Below, one piece after another: positions 21,552-31,924 of a stretch of DNA of 64,000 nt. Each line of letters opens with the position of its first letter. Position 1 is the stretch's first letter. The position numbers were made by a program, and so were the translations under genes. Location of the stretch: assembly GCA_026315105.1 (NCBI GenBank), contig CM048755.1:210664333-210728332 (forward strand), written 5' to 3'. Source of the stretch: Locusta migratoria. Its lineage: Eukaryota > Arthropoda > Insecta > Orthoptera > Acrididae. The notes under the pieces were generated by a model. It worked only from the letters and a program-made list of their open reading frames with translations. It was not told where the DNA came from and did no database searches.

Positions 21552-21790
21552 GAATGGTACCGTGGTTAGCACCTTGAAAAAGCATTAGGGGTACTGCGAT
21601 TCAAACCTGCCTCTGGCCATCGATATTTGTGTTATCCGTGATTTCCGTAAACATCTGCAAGCAGATGCCGGGATGGCTCCTTTCAAAGGGCACGGCTGAT
21701 TTCCTTTCTCATCCATAATAACAACTGGACCTTGTACTAAGTATCTAACGACCATGTTGTCAACGGGACGTTAAGCCCTAATCTTCACTC
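21552..21790 (+). mobile_element. SINE-E copy
   Basis: 'gtaccgtggttagcacc' (A-box-like), 'gcgattcaaacct' (decayed B box), body 'atgccgggatggctcctttc', 'aaagggcacggctgatttcc' and 3' 'caacgggacgttaagcccta'. This is a tRNA-headed repeat I recognise from insect genomes. Decayed relative to SINE-A, so older. Confidence 0.65.
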
Positions 21791-21947
21791 ATTTCCTTCA
21801 CTTCATCTAAATTTGTTATCTACATTTACTTTTTACCATATTGATGGCAGATAAGGAAAAAATGTTTACCATCATTTATTTTTAACTTTTCTAACCGCAA
21901 TGTTACGAAATATTAACGATATACTCGATCCTTCAAAGGACCTGTAT

Positions 21948-21998
21948 TTTCGACTCCTCCAACATTTCGACTCCTCCAACATTTCGACTCCTCCAACA
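21948..21998 (+). repeat. Three perfect 17-bp tandem units
   Basis: Unit tttcgactcctccaaca repeated exactly three times. The identity suggests recent expansion. Confidence 0.95.
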
Positions 21999-22904
21999 TG
22001 TTGGTTCTGATCCCAGCCCCAATAATAGATCTGAAGACTACATCTGTAGGCAAACGACACAGTGAGAATCTGTAGGGTTAAAACTGACATCAAGTGTTGT
22101 TTGGAGAAGTTGGCTTACTATTACTGCGGAAAGACGTCAAAAAAATTAAGTGACAACTTTAGTGGATACTCACACTTCAAACAATATAATTGACTAATGA
22201 CTGGAACAGTTTTTGAAACTGTATTGGTAACCTATCAAATTGTTGTTTTTTCCGGAAGTTTTTCTTTCCTGTGTCGCCGCCAAGCTGAGTCCTAGTTACA
22301 GTTTTAGAGTAAATGAAGTAATGGTTTGGCAGTTAACGTGAAACACTACCTGTGAGGCGTCCAGTAAAAGGTGTTATTTATGCAAACATGCAAGACCCCT
22401 CGGATTCAAATAGATGTACATTGGAATTATAACACTTTTGTAAATTTTCGTATGAATCTAGAGCCTGACATCTGATTAACCTATAATATTGTACAGCACA
22501 CGCAGAGAGTAGCCAAGGATCGGGATATTAAATTTGCGTAATCATCAGTGCCGTGCTTAACCTATATGAAGACCCTAGGCTAGAAAAATGTGAAGTCGCT
22601 GCTGACTTCATGTAGACTGAACACATCCCTGTTGAAGTACAATAAGAAAGGTAAAGGAATACACTTAGTTCTAGGTCGTTACACATTCCATGAATTAGAC
22701 CTAATGGAAATTTGTAGATGGAAAAAATAACAATAAACAAATAAATAAAATAAAATGGGATGGAGGGCCTCTATAACCTCCCTCCATCTCCCAACTTTAA
22801 TCCGGCCCTAGTAACCATTCTGATGCTCACATTAAGTATTGAAAACAATCAAATTCCATAGTTGGTTTTATTACCAACTTCGGTAAAATCAAGTTATCAA
22901 CAAT
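21999..22904. other. Unassigned interval, possible hAT-type MITE
   Basis: 'cagtgccgtgcttaac' at 22548 and the complement 'ttaatccggccctag' at 22798 loosely mirror each other as hAT-like ends, but no 8-bp duplication was found. No gene. Confidence 0.35.
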
Positions 22905-24150
22905 GTTGTTGTGGTCTTCAGTCCGCAGCCTGGTTTGGTACAGCTCTCCACGCTACCCTGTCCTGTGCAAGTATCTTCATCTGAGAATACGTACTGCATA
23001 CTGTATTCGGCCCTCAGTCTCCCTCTACGATTTTTACCTCACACACATCCATCTAATGCTAAGTTGAAAATTCTTTGATGTCTCAGACTGTGTCCCACCA
23101 ACCTATCCCTTCTTTTAGTCAGGATATGCCAGAAACTCCTTTTCTCCCCATTTCTCTTGAGCACCTCCTCATTAGTTACGTGATCTACCCATCTAATCTT
23201 CATCATTCGTCTGTAGCACCACATTTCGAAAGCTTCTATCATCTTTTTCTCCGAAGTCCTTATCGTCCACGTTTCACTCCCATACAATGCTATACTCCAG
23301 ACAAATTCTTTCAAAAGGACTTCCTAACATTTAAATAAATATTGGATGTCAACAAATTTCGATTTTTCGGAAACGCTTTCCTTGCCATAGCCATTCTGTA
23401 ATTTATATCTTATACACAAATAACAAAAGTCATCTACTATTTTTATTGCCTCATTACCTAATCATATTCTTTCAGAATCGCTTGATTTTCTGACACTACA
23501 TTCCATTGCCCTTGTTTTGCTCTTCTTAATGTTCATCTTAAACCCTCCTTTCAAGACATTGTCCATTCCGTTCAACTGCTCTTCCAGGTCATTTGCTGTC
23601 TCTGACAGAATTACTGTCACCGGCAAAGCGCGAAGTTTTTATTCCCTCTCTCTCTGAACATTAATTCCGTCTCCAAAGCACTCCTTGCATTATTTCGCAG
23701 CTTGCTCAATGTACAGATTGAACAACATTGGGGAAAGGCTACAACCCTGTCTTACTCCCTTCCCAACCACTGCGACCCTTTCATGACCTTCGACTCTAAT
23801 ACCTGCTGTCTGGTTTTTGTACAAGTTGAATATAACTCTTCGCTCCCTATATTTTACCCCAGCTACTTTAAGAATCTGAAAAAGTGTATTCCAGTCAACA
23901 TTGTCAAAAGCTTTCTCCAGATCCACAAATGCTAAAAACGTAGGTTTCTCCTTTGCTTATTCTATCGCCTAAGATAAGTCGTGTGTTCCTAAATTTCTCC
24001 TAAATCCAAATTGATCTTCCCAAATGTCGGATTCGACAAAATTTTTCCATTCGTTTGTAAATAATTCGTGTTAGTATTTTGCAACCATCACTTATTACAC
24101 TGATAGTTCTGTAATTTTTCACATTTGTCTGCATTTGCTTTCTTAAGAAT
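22905..24150 (-). mobile_element. Non-LTR LINE (endonuclease/RT type with GTT-rich 3' end), 5'-truncated
   Basis: The 3' end is 'tgttgttgtggtcttcagtcc' on the plus strand, a very common insect repeat end. Further up, RT blocks MDLEKAFDNVDWNTLFQILK, VRQGCSLSPMLFNLYIE (23690-23926) and the C-terminal IALYGSETWTIRTSEKKMIE (23039-23314). Same family as 55331-56585 (host copy) and 61770-62990. Clade not fixed. Confidence 0.82.
23039..23926 (-). pseudogene. LINE reverse transcriptase, broken
   Basis: RT palm piece at 23690-23926 contains the GVRQGCSLSP loop. The FADD-type motif would fall near 23600-23640, but the reading frame is broken there. The C-terminal piece 23039-23314 contains FEMWCYRRMMKIRWVDHVTN. 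Several frameshifts separate the two. Confidence 0.75.
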
Positions 24151-24210
24151 TGTCAATAATAATTTATCCATTTTATTGGATATTTGAACTCCTTGGCTGT
24201 GGATTATAGA

Positions 24211-24507
24211 GGGCGAGTCACCTAATATTACCGCTGGATATATTTCGTAAACCACATCAAATACTGACGAACCGATTCCACAGACCGAATGTGAGGAGAG
24301 AGGCTAGTGTAATTGGTTAATACAAAACATAAAAAAAATGCACGGAAGTATGTTTTTTTACACAAACCTAGTTTTTTTTTTAATGGAACCCCGTTAGTTT
24401 TGTTAGCACATCGGAACATATAAACAAATACGTAATCAGTGCCGTTTGTTGCATTTTAAAATGTTAATTACATCCGGAGATATTGTAACCTACAGTTAAC
24501 GCTTGAG
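24211..24507 (+). repeat. Left long terminal inverted repeat
   Basis: Mirrored at 26230-26524. Conserved blocks include 'tatatttcgtaaaccacat', 'cacggaagtatgttttttt' and 'acatccggagatattgtaac'. Differences are mostly single bases plus an A/T tract length change. Confidence 0.9.
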
Positions 24508-24709
24508 TACCACTCCACTGTTCGATCGTGTGTATCGGAGAGCACCGAATTAAGTAGGGGTCCAAAGGGAACGGTGATGTACCTTAGGTACAGAAGAGAC
24601 TAGAACAGCACATTACATCCACATGCTAACACCTTTGTTGGTCTTTTTCACTTTCGCACATGTACATTACCATGAGGGGTGAGGTACACGTACACACGTG
24701 GTTTCCGTT

Positions 24710-25978
24710 TTAAATTACGGAGTGAAATAGAGTGTGTCCCGAAATGTCAGGCCAATAGATGTTCAAAGTGGTGGCCATCATTTGCTGCACACAATTGCAA
24801 TCTATGGCGTAATGAATGTCGTACACGCCGCAGTACATCTGGTGTACTGTGCCGCAGGCTGCCACAATACGTTGTTTCATATCCTCTGGGGTTGTAGCAA
24901 CTCTACCTAGAAGACAAGGCCTTACAACAGGCCGTGCCTACGTCACACTTAAAGGCCCCGGCCGCCACCTCACTGGCTGTTGGCTAGGGCACGCCCACCG
25001 CCGCGCAGCGGCCGGCCAGTCAGATGGCGGCCGGGGCCTCTAAGTGTGACGTAGGCACGGCCTGTTGTAAGGCCTTGTCTTCTAGGAGGTGTTGGTTGTA
25101 GGCACATCACGGTACACATTCTCCTTTAACGTACCCCACAGAAAGAAGTCCAGAGGTGTAAGATCAGGAGAACGGGCTATGAAACGCCCGTCGAACATCC
25201 TGTCAAGGGTCAGCCTAGTGTTAATTGCGGAATGTGCAGGCGCACCATCATGCTGATACCACATACGTCGACGCGTTTCCAGTGGGACATTTTCGAGCAA
25301 CGTTGGCAGATCATTCTGTAGAAACGCGATGTATGTTGCAGCTGTTTGAGCCCCAACAATGAAGTGAGGACCAATGAGGTGGTCGCCAATGTTTCCGCAC
25401 CATACATTTACAGTCCACGGTCGCTGTCGCTCTACCTGTCGGAGCCAGCGAAGATTGTCCCCGGACCAGTAATGCATTTTCCGTAGATTCACTGCCCCGT
25501 GGTTTGTGAAACCCGCTTCATCGGTAAACAGGTAGAATTGCAACGTATTCTCTGTTAATACCCATTGACAGAATTGCACTTGATGATTAAAGTCATCAGC
25601 ATGTAATTGCTGATGTAGCGACACATGAAACGGGTGAAAGCGCTGACGATGCAGTATGCGCATGACACTACTTTGACTCAGTCCACCGGCTCTCGCAATG
25701 TCCCGTGTACTCCTGTGTGGGTTCGCGGCAACAGCAGCTAACACACCAACTACACCCGCTTCTCCTGTGACGGGCCTGTTACGGACCCGTTTGCGTGCTA
25801 CGACCATACCTGTTGCATACAGTTGGCGGTAGATGTTTTGAAATGTGCGGCACGTTGGATGCTCTCTGTCCGGGTACCGTTCTGCATACACCCTGCAGGC
25901 TTCAGCTGCATTTTGTCGACACTCGCCATAGATGAGTATCATCTCCGCATTTTCTGAGTTCGAATACACCATGGTCAC
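24710..25978 (-). pseudogene. Mariner-group transposase interrupted near its C-terminus
   Basis: The 298-codon frame 25978-25082 begins with a helix-turn-helix region (DUF4817-like: NAEMILIYGECRQNAAEACR, HPTCRTFQNIYRQL). A second helical segment follows (HRSTRDIARAGGLSQSSVMR), then the DDE catalytic core: FTDEAGFTNHG (first Asp), WYQHDGAPAHS (second Asp), ARSPDLTPLDFFLWG (third acidic site). The frame ends artificially at 25082 in foldback DNA. Below the foldback the original C-terminus resumes (TTPEDMKQRIVAACGT) and ends at 24710. The segment before SPDL looks about ten residues shorter than I expect for this family. Cut-and-paste transposase, disabled in this copy. Confidence 0.85.
24898..25094. 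mobile_element. 197-bp foldback (palindromic) element
   Basis: Arms of about 80 bp (24898-24978 and 25015-25094) are near-perfect mirror copies starting 'caac..cctagaagacaagg' with a GC-rich centre. 'gttgtag' flanks it (24891-24897 and 25095-25101); the duplication could be read as 8 bp (ggttgtag). It lies inside the transposase gene. A 7-8 bp duplication would fit a hAT-type MITE. No coding capacity. Confidence 0.85.
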
Positions 25979-26229
25979 AGTTCCTACAACACTACACTGT
26001 CACAGACGTCTGGTAACACAGTGTACTACAGTTAGTCTGCGTGCAAATACGAATGCAGAATAACAATAGCAGCAAGCGCTACATGCGGACACTGCGACAG
26101 CTAGACCAAACCACAACAGTGCACTACAGCCACACTCGTAAATACGGTAGTAATCGTAAACATGTCCCTGCAGACGCTGCTCGCCGACCGTGGCCTGTGT
26201 TTGTTACAACACGCAACTGAACGTCGGTT

Positions 26230-26524
26230 TCAAGCGTCAACTTTAGGTTACAATATCTCCGGATGTAATTAACATTTTACAATGCAACAAACGGCACTGA
26301 TTACGTATTTGTTTATATGTTCAGATGTGCTAACAAAACTAACGGGGTTCCATTTAAAAATGTAGGTTTGTGTTAAAAAAACATACTTCCGTGCATTTTT
26401 TTTATGGTTTGTATTAACCAATTACACTAGCCCCTCTCCTCACGTTCGGTCTGTGGAATCGGTTCGTCAGTATTTTATGTGGTTTACGAAATATATCCAG
26501 CGGTAATGTTAGGTGACTCACCCT
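26230..26524 (-). repeat. Right long terminal inverted repeat
   Basis: Mirror of 24211-24507, lying upstream of the transposase start (25978), so it probably contains its promoter. Confidence 0.9.
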
Positions 26525-26544
26525 GCATTTTATTACTTTAAGAA

Positions 26545-26820
26545 GTTCAGCAATCAGCCACTTTTATTATGTTTTATTTAGCCAAGATGCGTTTCAGGTT
26601 TTCACCCATCACAGCACTATCCGCTACGTTGTCAGTGCTGAAACATCAAATAGAAAATAAAGACCAACATGCAGAAGAGATTGACAAACGCAGCTTCCAG
26701 AGTGATGTTGACACGTACACAAGAAACGAATTTGTAATTACGCCAACTGAAGATGGGTGAAAACCTGAAACGCTTCCTGGCTAACTGAAACATGGTATAA
26801 AAGTGGCTGGTTGCTGAATT
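26545..26820. repeat. Inverted-repeat element, ~66-bp arms
   Basis: Left arm 26545-26610 ('gttcagcaatcagccac', 'gcgtttcaggttttcaccc') is mirrored at 26752-26820 ('gatgggtgaaaacctgaaac', 'gtggctggttgctgaa'). The 140-bp spacer is not recognised. Probably a MITE-like repeat. It sits just 3' of the host gene, between that gene and the mariner element. Confidence 0.75.
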
Positions 26821-26909
26821 TATTAAAATAATTTTAAAAAATTTCAACATTTTTCACAATAACGAAGTGTTTCCGAATATTTTGGTATAGCATATAAAGA
26901 AAGTATACT

Positions 26910-26933
26910 TTTATTGCTGTTAGGCTTTTTATT
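26910..26933 (-). terminator. Polyadenylation signals of the host gene
   Basis: Two AATAAA hexamers on the minus strand (26928-26933 and 26910-26915), 65 and 83 bases beyond the TAG stop at 26998. Well placed for 3'-end formation. Confidence 0.6.
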
Positions 26934-26997
26934 CGTTTATCTTGAACTCGTGTTACAATACTGTGTAGTAAATGAGGAAAATGTTTAGCGGCGGCCG

Positions 26998-29872
26998 CTA
27001 CTGGCGCCTGGGAAACGTCTTGACAGCGGGACGTCCCCGCCACCGCTGTGGCTGGTCAGCATCTGGTGTCTGCGAGTCAGCCAGATCTTGCGGCCACCAC
27101 CGCTGCCGGCGGGAGGCGTTGAGCTGGGTCTGCAGCCAGCGCATGTACTCGCGGTCATCGTCCAGTTGGCTCTGCTCTTGGGACTGGTCGTTCTGCGCCT
27201 GCGAGCTGAAACGCGGTTGTGTCTGGGGTCCTCCGCGGGCGCCCGCTGCCTGTGCACGCGTGCTGGGCACATCCTGCGGCTGCGGCTGCGGCTGCGGCTG
27301 GTTCTGCGGTGGGCGCTGTGTGGCCGCCCCTCCTGTCTGCGAGCCCGGCACGTTCTCTGGCTGACCTTGAGCGCCTTGCCCCTGCGGGACTCCTTGGGGC
27401 TGAGGAAGTCCGAGGTGCTCCTGAATCTGATTCCTGAAACAAAATAGTGTTCCATCAGTACCACCTGATTTTGGCGGAATGGTCGCTCGCCCAAATATCG
27501 TGGAACTTGGACGACTAAAAATGTTCAAATGTTTGTATAGCTTATGGGACTTAACTACGGGGTTATCAGTCCCTAAACTTACAAACTACTTATGAACTAC
27601 TTACGAACTAGGACGGCACAAATATCCATGCCCGAGGGGGGATTCGAACCCCCGACCGTAGTGGCCGTGCAGACCGTGACTGGAGCGCCTCAGTCCCCTC
27701 GGCCACCGCGGCCGGCACTTGGACGACTGCCTCGGGTAGTACTCCCCTAGCCTCCTGAGGCCAACGGTACAGTGTACTGTACTTCAGAATATATTTTTTT
27801 TCTGCTATGTATCACATTTGAACTGAGCAATCAAGTACGCCGGCCGCGGTTACCGAGAGGTCTGCGGCGCGCCATTCACTTTATTCACGGCCACTGCGGT
27901 CGGGTGTTCGAATCCCCCCTCGGGCATGGATATCAATGCCGTCCTTAGTATTAGCTATTTCATAAGTAGTTTTTAATTTTAAGGACTTATGACCCTGTAG
28001 TTACGTCCCATAAGCTTTACAAACACATGAACATTTTTGAGCAAACACATGGGAGACCCCATTTCAGAAATCCTTAGTGAATTTAATATTCTGAGGTGCA
28101 CAGTCTCGAGAGAGTACAGAGAATACCGAATTGCATGCTTTACTTCTCACCACGGACAACGCAGTGGCCAACTGTCTGCACTTAATGATCAAAGAGACCT
28201 GTCAGTGCTAACAGATAAGTAACATTCCGTGAAATAACTGCAGAAATCAGTGTGGGACGTGTGACGAAGGTATCATTTACGACAGTGGCATCAAACCACC
28301 GAGTGTCTTTTCTGACAGCTCGATATCGCCTGCACCTCCTCTCCTGGGCTCCTGACTATATCGATTGGACCATACACGACTGGAAAACCGTCAGTTGATT
28401 CTCCCTTGAGGTTGTTAAGAGCTGATCATAGGGTTCGAGTGAGGCACAGACACCACGAATCCACGGACCCAAGTTGTCAAGAACGCACTGAGCAAGCTGG
28501 TGGTGGTGGCTCCGTAAGCATGTGGACTGGTTAGCCGTTGTTAAGTACGACTTAAAGAGTTCCTAAAACTTCACCTCTTAGCCACCAATGCTCAGTTCAA
28601 CTGTAATATTAAGCAGAAAAAAATTAAACTATACTCCTGGTCATTAAAATTGCTACACCACGAAGATGACGTGCTACAGACGCTAAATTTCACCGACAGG
28701 AAGAAGATGCTGTGATATGCAAATGATTAGCTTTTCAGAGCATTCGCACAAGGTTCGCGCCGGTGGCGACACCTACAAAGTCCTGACTTGAGGAAAGTTT
28801 CCAATAGATTTCTCATACACAAACAGCACTTGACCGGCGTTGCCTGGTGAAACGTTGTTGTGATGCCTCGTGTAAGGAGGAGAAATGCGTACCATCACGT
28901 TTCCGACTTTGATAAAGGTCGGATTGTAGCCTGTCGCGATTGCGGTTTATCGTATCGCGACATTGCTGCTTGCGTTGGTCGCAATCCAATGACTTGTTAG
29001 CAGACTATGGAATCGGTGGGGCCAGGAGGGCAATACGGAACGCCGTTCTGGATCCGAACGGCCTCGTATCACTAGCAGTCGAGATGACAGGCATCTTATC
29101 CGTATGGCTGTAACGGATCGTGCAGCCACGTTTCAATCCCTGAGTCAAGAAATAGGGACGTTTGCAAGACAACAACAATCTGCACGAACAGTTCGACGAC
29201 GTTTGCAGCAACATGGACATGGACTATTATAAATCAATGAGTATAAGAAGCTTTCACTAAACATCTAACTTCATGTTTTCTCAGCCCAGCCACGCGTACC
29301 GAGGTTTTGAATTTCCTTGAACAGCTTTCTTGAAACTGACGGAACGTGAACATTTGCAAATATCTACGATTGTCGAAGTCGTTATGCGGCTGCATTACCC
29401 TAAGTTATTTCAACACTTTATACATTGAGAGAAACTCAAGTTCCACTGGGAATGAAGGAGTTTCACAATGCTCAGATCTTCAGTGACTCTCTTTTGGGAT
29501 GGATTTACATCCATTTCGTGCTAGAAAGAGACTATCTTCAGAGCTGGAGTCAGTAGAGAAGAAATAATATCAGTTCCATTGTGGGAGGGGAACACAAGGA
29601 TACACCGTAGGGCCATCTGTTTACCTGTTGACAAACCAGAATGGCTGTCGGTCCTCTGGCCAGCCGCCGACGTGCGAATTGATGGACTGCTCGGGCGACT
29701 GCGTGGTTGTGGTAGTGGTGGCCTGGCCGGCGCGGTTGTCCAGGCCCTCATCTTTGTTCTGGAACTGCGGCAGCGGGCCGGGGTAGGCCCAGCCACCGCC
29801 CGCGTAGAACGACTGGTACTGCGACATCGCCGTCCCCACCAGCCAGAGCACGGCCACCAGTGCCGCTTTCAT
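26998..29872 (-). CDS. Secreted Gln/Pro-rich protein, two coding exons
   Basis: The only convincing host gene here. Exon 1 is 29872-29625: MKAALVAVLWLVGTAMS is a good signal peptide, followed by QYQSFYAGGGWAYPG and a Thr run. The donor CAG|GTAAAC is at 29625. Exon 2 is 27433-26998: the acceptor tattttgtttcag is at 27434, then QIQEHLGLPQPQG, a PQ repeat (NQPQPQPQPQ), an acidic/polar stretch (DDDREYMRWLQ) and a Trp/Arg-rich end, then TAG. The exons join in phase 2 to give 227 residues. I chose the ATG at 29872 because the upstream in-frame ATG (29917) would bury the signal. GC content is far above the surroundings. Function unknown: composition would suit an extracellular, cuticular, silk-like or glandular protein. 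Further upstream noncoding exons are possible (an AG acceptor lies 6 bases before the ATG). Confidence 0.7.
27517..27716 (-). mobile_element. SINE-A in the host-gene intron, with TSD
   Basis: Full length. Perfect 12-bp duplication acttggacgact at 27505-27516 and 27717-27728. Same orientation as the host gene. Confidence 0.93.
27839..28037 (+). mobile_element. SINE-A, diverged, in the intron
   Basis: Head 'gccggccgcggttaccgag', B box gttcgaatcc, tail 'acatgaacattttt'. More substitutions than neighbours. A possible duplication starts tgagcaa on both sides. It abuts a Tc1-like fragment. Confidence 0.85.
28046..28540 (+). mobile_element. Tc1-like transposon fragment (copy 1)
   Basis: Decayed transposase: HTH piece GDPISEILSEFNILRCTVSR, TSHHGQRSG, then a core piece LRADHRVRVRHRHHESTDP and GGGGSV. 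It ends at about the same internal point ('tgtggactggttag') where similarity to the inverted copy at 30081-32424 changes. Both ends of the transposon are missing. Lies in the host-gene intron. Confidence 0.75.
28633..29225 (+). mobile_element. Tc1-like transposon 5' part (second family)
   Basis: Begins 'ctcctggtcattaaaattgc' and contains the N-terminal transposase frame MPRVRRRNAYHHVSDFDKGR, IVACRDCGLSYRDIAACVGR, then a stop at 28999 and frame breaks. The HTH region resembles Tc1/Tc3 transposases. It ends near 29225 before the catalytic core. Lies in the host-gene intron. Confidence 0.75.
29226..29620. other. 5' part of the host-gene intron
   Basis: No repeat recognised; probably original intron sequence next to exon 1. 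Confidence 0.5.
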
Positions 29873-30658
29873 CCCCACCTGTCGCAAATCAACACATGTG
29901 TCATCCACCTCAATCATCGATATCAGACTACCGGCAAATCTACATCTACATTCTTTTTCTTAAAATTATTGTGAAGTGTGTGACATAGGCTACTCCCACA
30001 ACTCCAATTATTCAGTTCCCATTCAGGTATGGAGTGCGACGTTTAAAACTGCTTAAAAACCTTTATGGGCGCCGTAATTACACTGAGATGGCAAAGTCAT
30101 GGGACATCTCCTAATGTCGTGTCGAACCTCCTTTTGTCCAGAGAAGTGCAGCAATCTGACGTGGCATGGACTCAGATCACCGGAAGTCCCGTGCAGTGAT
30201 GATGAGCCATGCTGCCACTAAAACGAAAGCGTGGCCAGAGCACTATTTTATGCTGGGTGGCCAAATCATTCGCTGGGACTGCCCAGAATGTTCTTCATAT
30301 CAATCGCGAATGAATGTGGGCCGATGACATGACACACTGTCATCAATAAAAAAATCCATCGTTATTTGGGAACATGATATTCTTAAATGGCTGCAAATGG
30401 CCTCCAAGTAGTCGAACCTAAGAATTTAAAGCCAATTATCGGTACAGTTGCAGCAGAGAACCCAATGCATTTCGTGTAGAACGACTAACCAGTCCACATC
30501 ATTACGGAGCCACCACCACCAGCTTTCACAGAGCGTTCTTGACAACTTGGGTCTGTGGATTCGTGGTGTCTGTGCCTCACTCGAACCCTATGATCAGCTC
30601 TTAACAACATCAAGGGAGAATCAACTGACGGTTTTCCAGTCGTGTATGGTCCAATCGA

Positions 30659-31924
30659 GCAGAGATTAGCCTGCTTAGCCATAACAGGCGGAATTAGCAG
30701 CACACCAACTGCTGGGATGGAAACCATGCTGGATATGCCCCCATTACACCTTTGGGTCAAGATGGAGGCAGCGGCTGGTGCATACATACTCAAATCTGGC
30801 AACAAATGGAACTCTTTGGGATATCCAGAATCACACACTAAAATAGTGAGTGAGGTAAATATAGGAAAGGTTGGGGAAATGCCAGCCCACTATATTATAA
30901 CCCCATACTGCTTCAACAAGCCTTTCAATATAACTATTGGAAGTAGGGAGAAGTAGGAGAAAATAGTTCGACACCGTACTGCGGATATTGTCTGGTTCAC
31001 CGACGGGTCAAAATCAGACCAAGGTGTTGGGGCCGGGGTATATGGGGTGCAGCCAAGACTGGAGGGCGTCTTCTCTCTAGGAAAACTGGCCTCATTATTT
31101 CAGGCCGAAATCACTGCCATCAGGGCGTGTGTGGAGGAGAATTTGTGTAGGTGCTACAAAGATCGTAGCATGTATATCTATTCAGACAGCCAGGCAGCCA
31201 TGAGATCACTGGCAGCTCCTGCAACAAGGTCTAAAATTGTTGCAGAATTTCACAGGGTTCTGGTGGAGCTAGGGGAAAGCAATAGAGTAAACCTATTGTG
31301 GGTCCCTGGCCACTCGGGGATCAGTGGCAACGAACATGCCGACAGATTAGCCAGGATCGAGGCAGAGACTCCATTTATTGGACCGGAACCTGTCCTGACA
31401 ATCACCAAGCCAATGATCAAATTGGAGCTACGTAACTGGCTCAGAAGACAGCACGTAGAATAGTGGACCAAAGTTCATCAACAAAAACATGGCAAGGTAA
31501 TGATGCCAGAGACATATTTTAAAAGAATCTCTCCAATCCTGGGTCTGAACAAGAGAGATATTAGACTCATGGTTGGATTGCTGACAGGCCATGGGAATTT
31601 CAAAAAACACCTACGTACAATGGGAATATCAGAAGAGGACCCTAAATGTAGGATCTGTGATGACGGTGATGAAACTGCATCACATCTAATCTTCGAATGC
31701 ATTGCATTGGAGAATAAAAGGCACAGAATATTTGGGACAACCAGACCCGAAGAAATTGTGTCTAATAAAGAACTGGTAAAGGGACTCCTGTTCAAGGGCA
31801 TTGGTTGGCTTTACTAGATATACAGGGAGCGATACCGCACAATAAACTTAGTTTCGGTGCGGGCAGTGGCGGGTTGGACCAAGACTGTTTTGGCTTCCCT
31901 GGAAAAATGAAATCAAATCAATCA
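30659..31924 (+). mobile_element. RNase H-bearing LINE (I/R1/LOA group), 5'-truncated
   Basis: Inserted in the Tc1-like element with a perfect 13-bp duplication atggtccaatcga (30646-30658 and 31925-31937). Codes for the C-terminal end of the polyprotein and a 3' UTR ending 'atgaaatcaaatcaatca'. A second copy is at 59372-60050. Confidence 0.9.
30665..31816 (+). pseudogene. LINE polyprotein C-terminus: RNase H and zinc-knuckle-like region
   Basis: The first frame (30642-30953) is the RT-RNase H linker. RNase H follows: WFTDGSKSDQGVGAGVYG (first Asp), FQAEITAIRACVEE (Glu), YIYSDSQAAMRSL (second Asp), LLWVPGHSGISGNEHADRLA (His/Asp). A stop after RRQHVE at 31461 (tag) breaks the frame; the rest continues in a different frame from 31500: CRICDDGDETASHLIFEC, a CCHC-like motif, and EEIVSNKELVKGLL. 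In the copy at 59478-60062 this stop is read through as EYW, so the break is private to this copy. Confidence 0.85.

Larger units (their letters stand above)
24211..26524 (-). mobile_element. mariner/Tc1-group transposon with ~295-bp inverted ends
   Basis: Terminal inverted repeats 24211-24507 and 26230-26524 are more than 90% alike by eye; the outermost bases are 'gggcgagtcacctaat' and the mirrored 'agggtgagtcacctaac'. One transposase gene on the minus strand lies between. Tc1/mariner ends are usually short, so ~295 bp is long for the group. TA duplication not clearly seen. A later 197-bp foldback insertion disables it. Confidence 0.85.

Noticed and set aside
22548..22812. hAT-type MITE suggested by cagtgccg...cggccctag
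   Set aside because: End similarity is about 11 of 18 bases and no 8-bp duplication was found.
26985..27494. Long alternative frames (169, 119 and 95 codons) over the Gln/Pro-rich exon
   Set aside because: They are shadows of GC-rich repetitive coding sequence; only one frame joins in phase to the signal-peptide exon through consensus splice sites.
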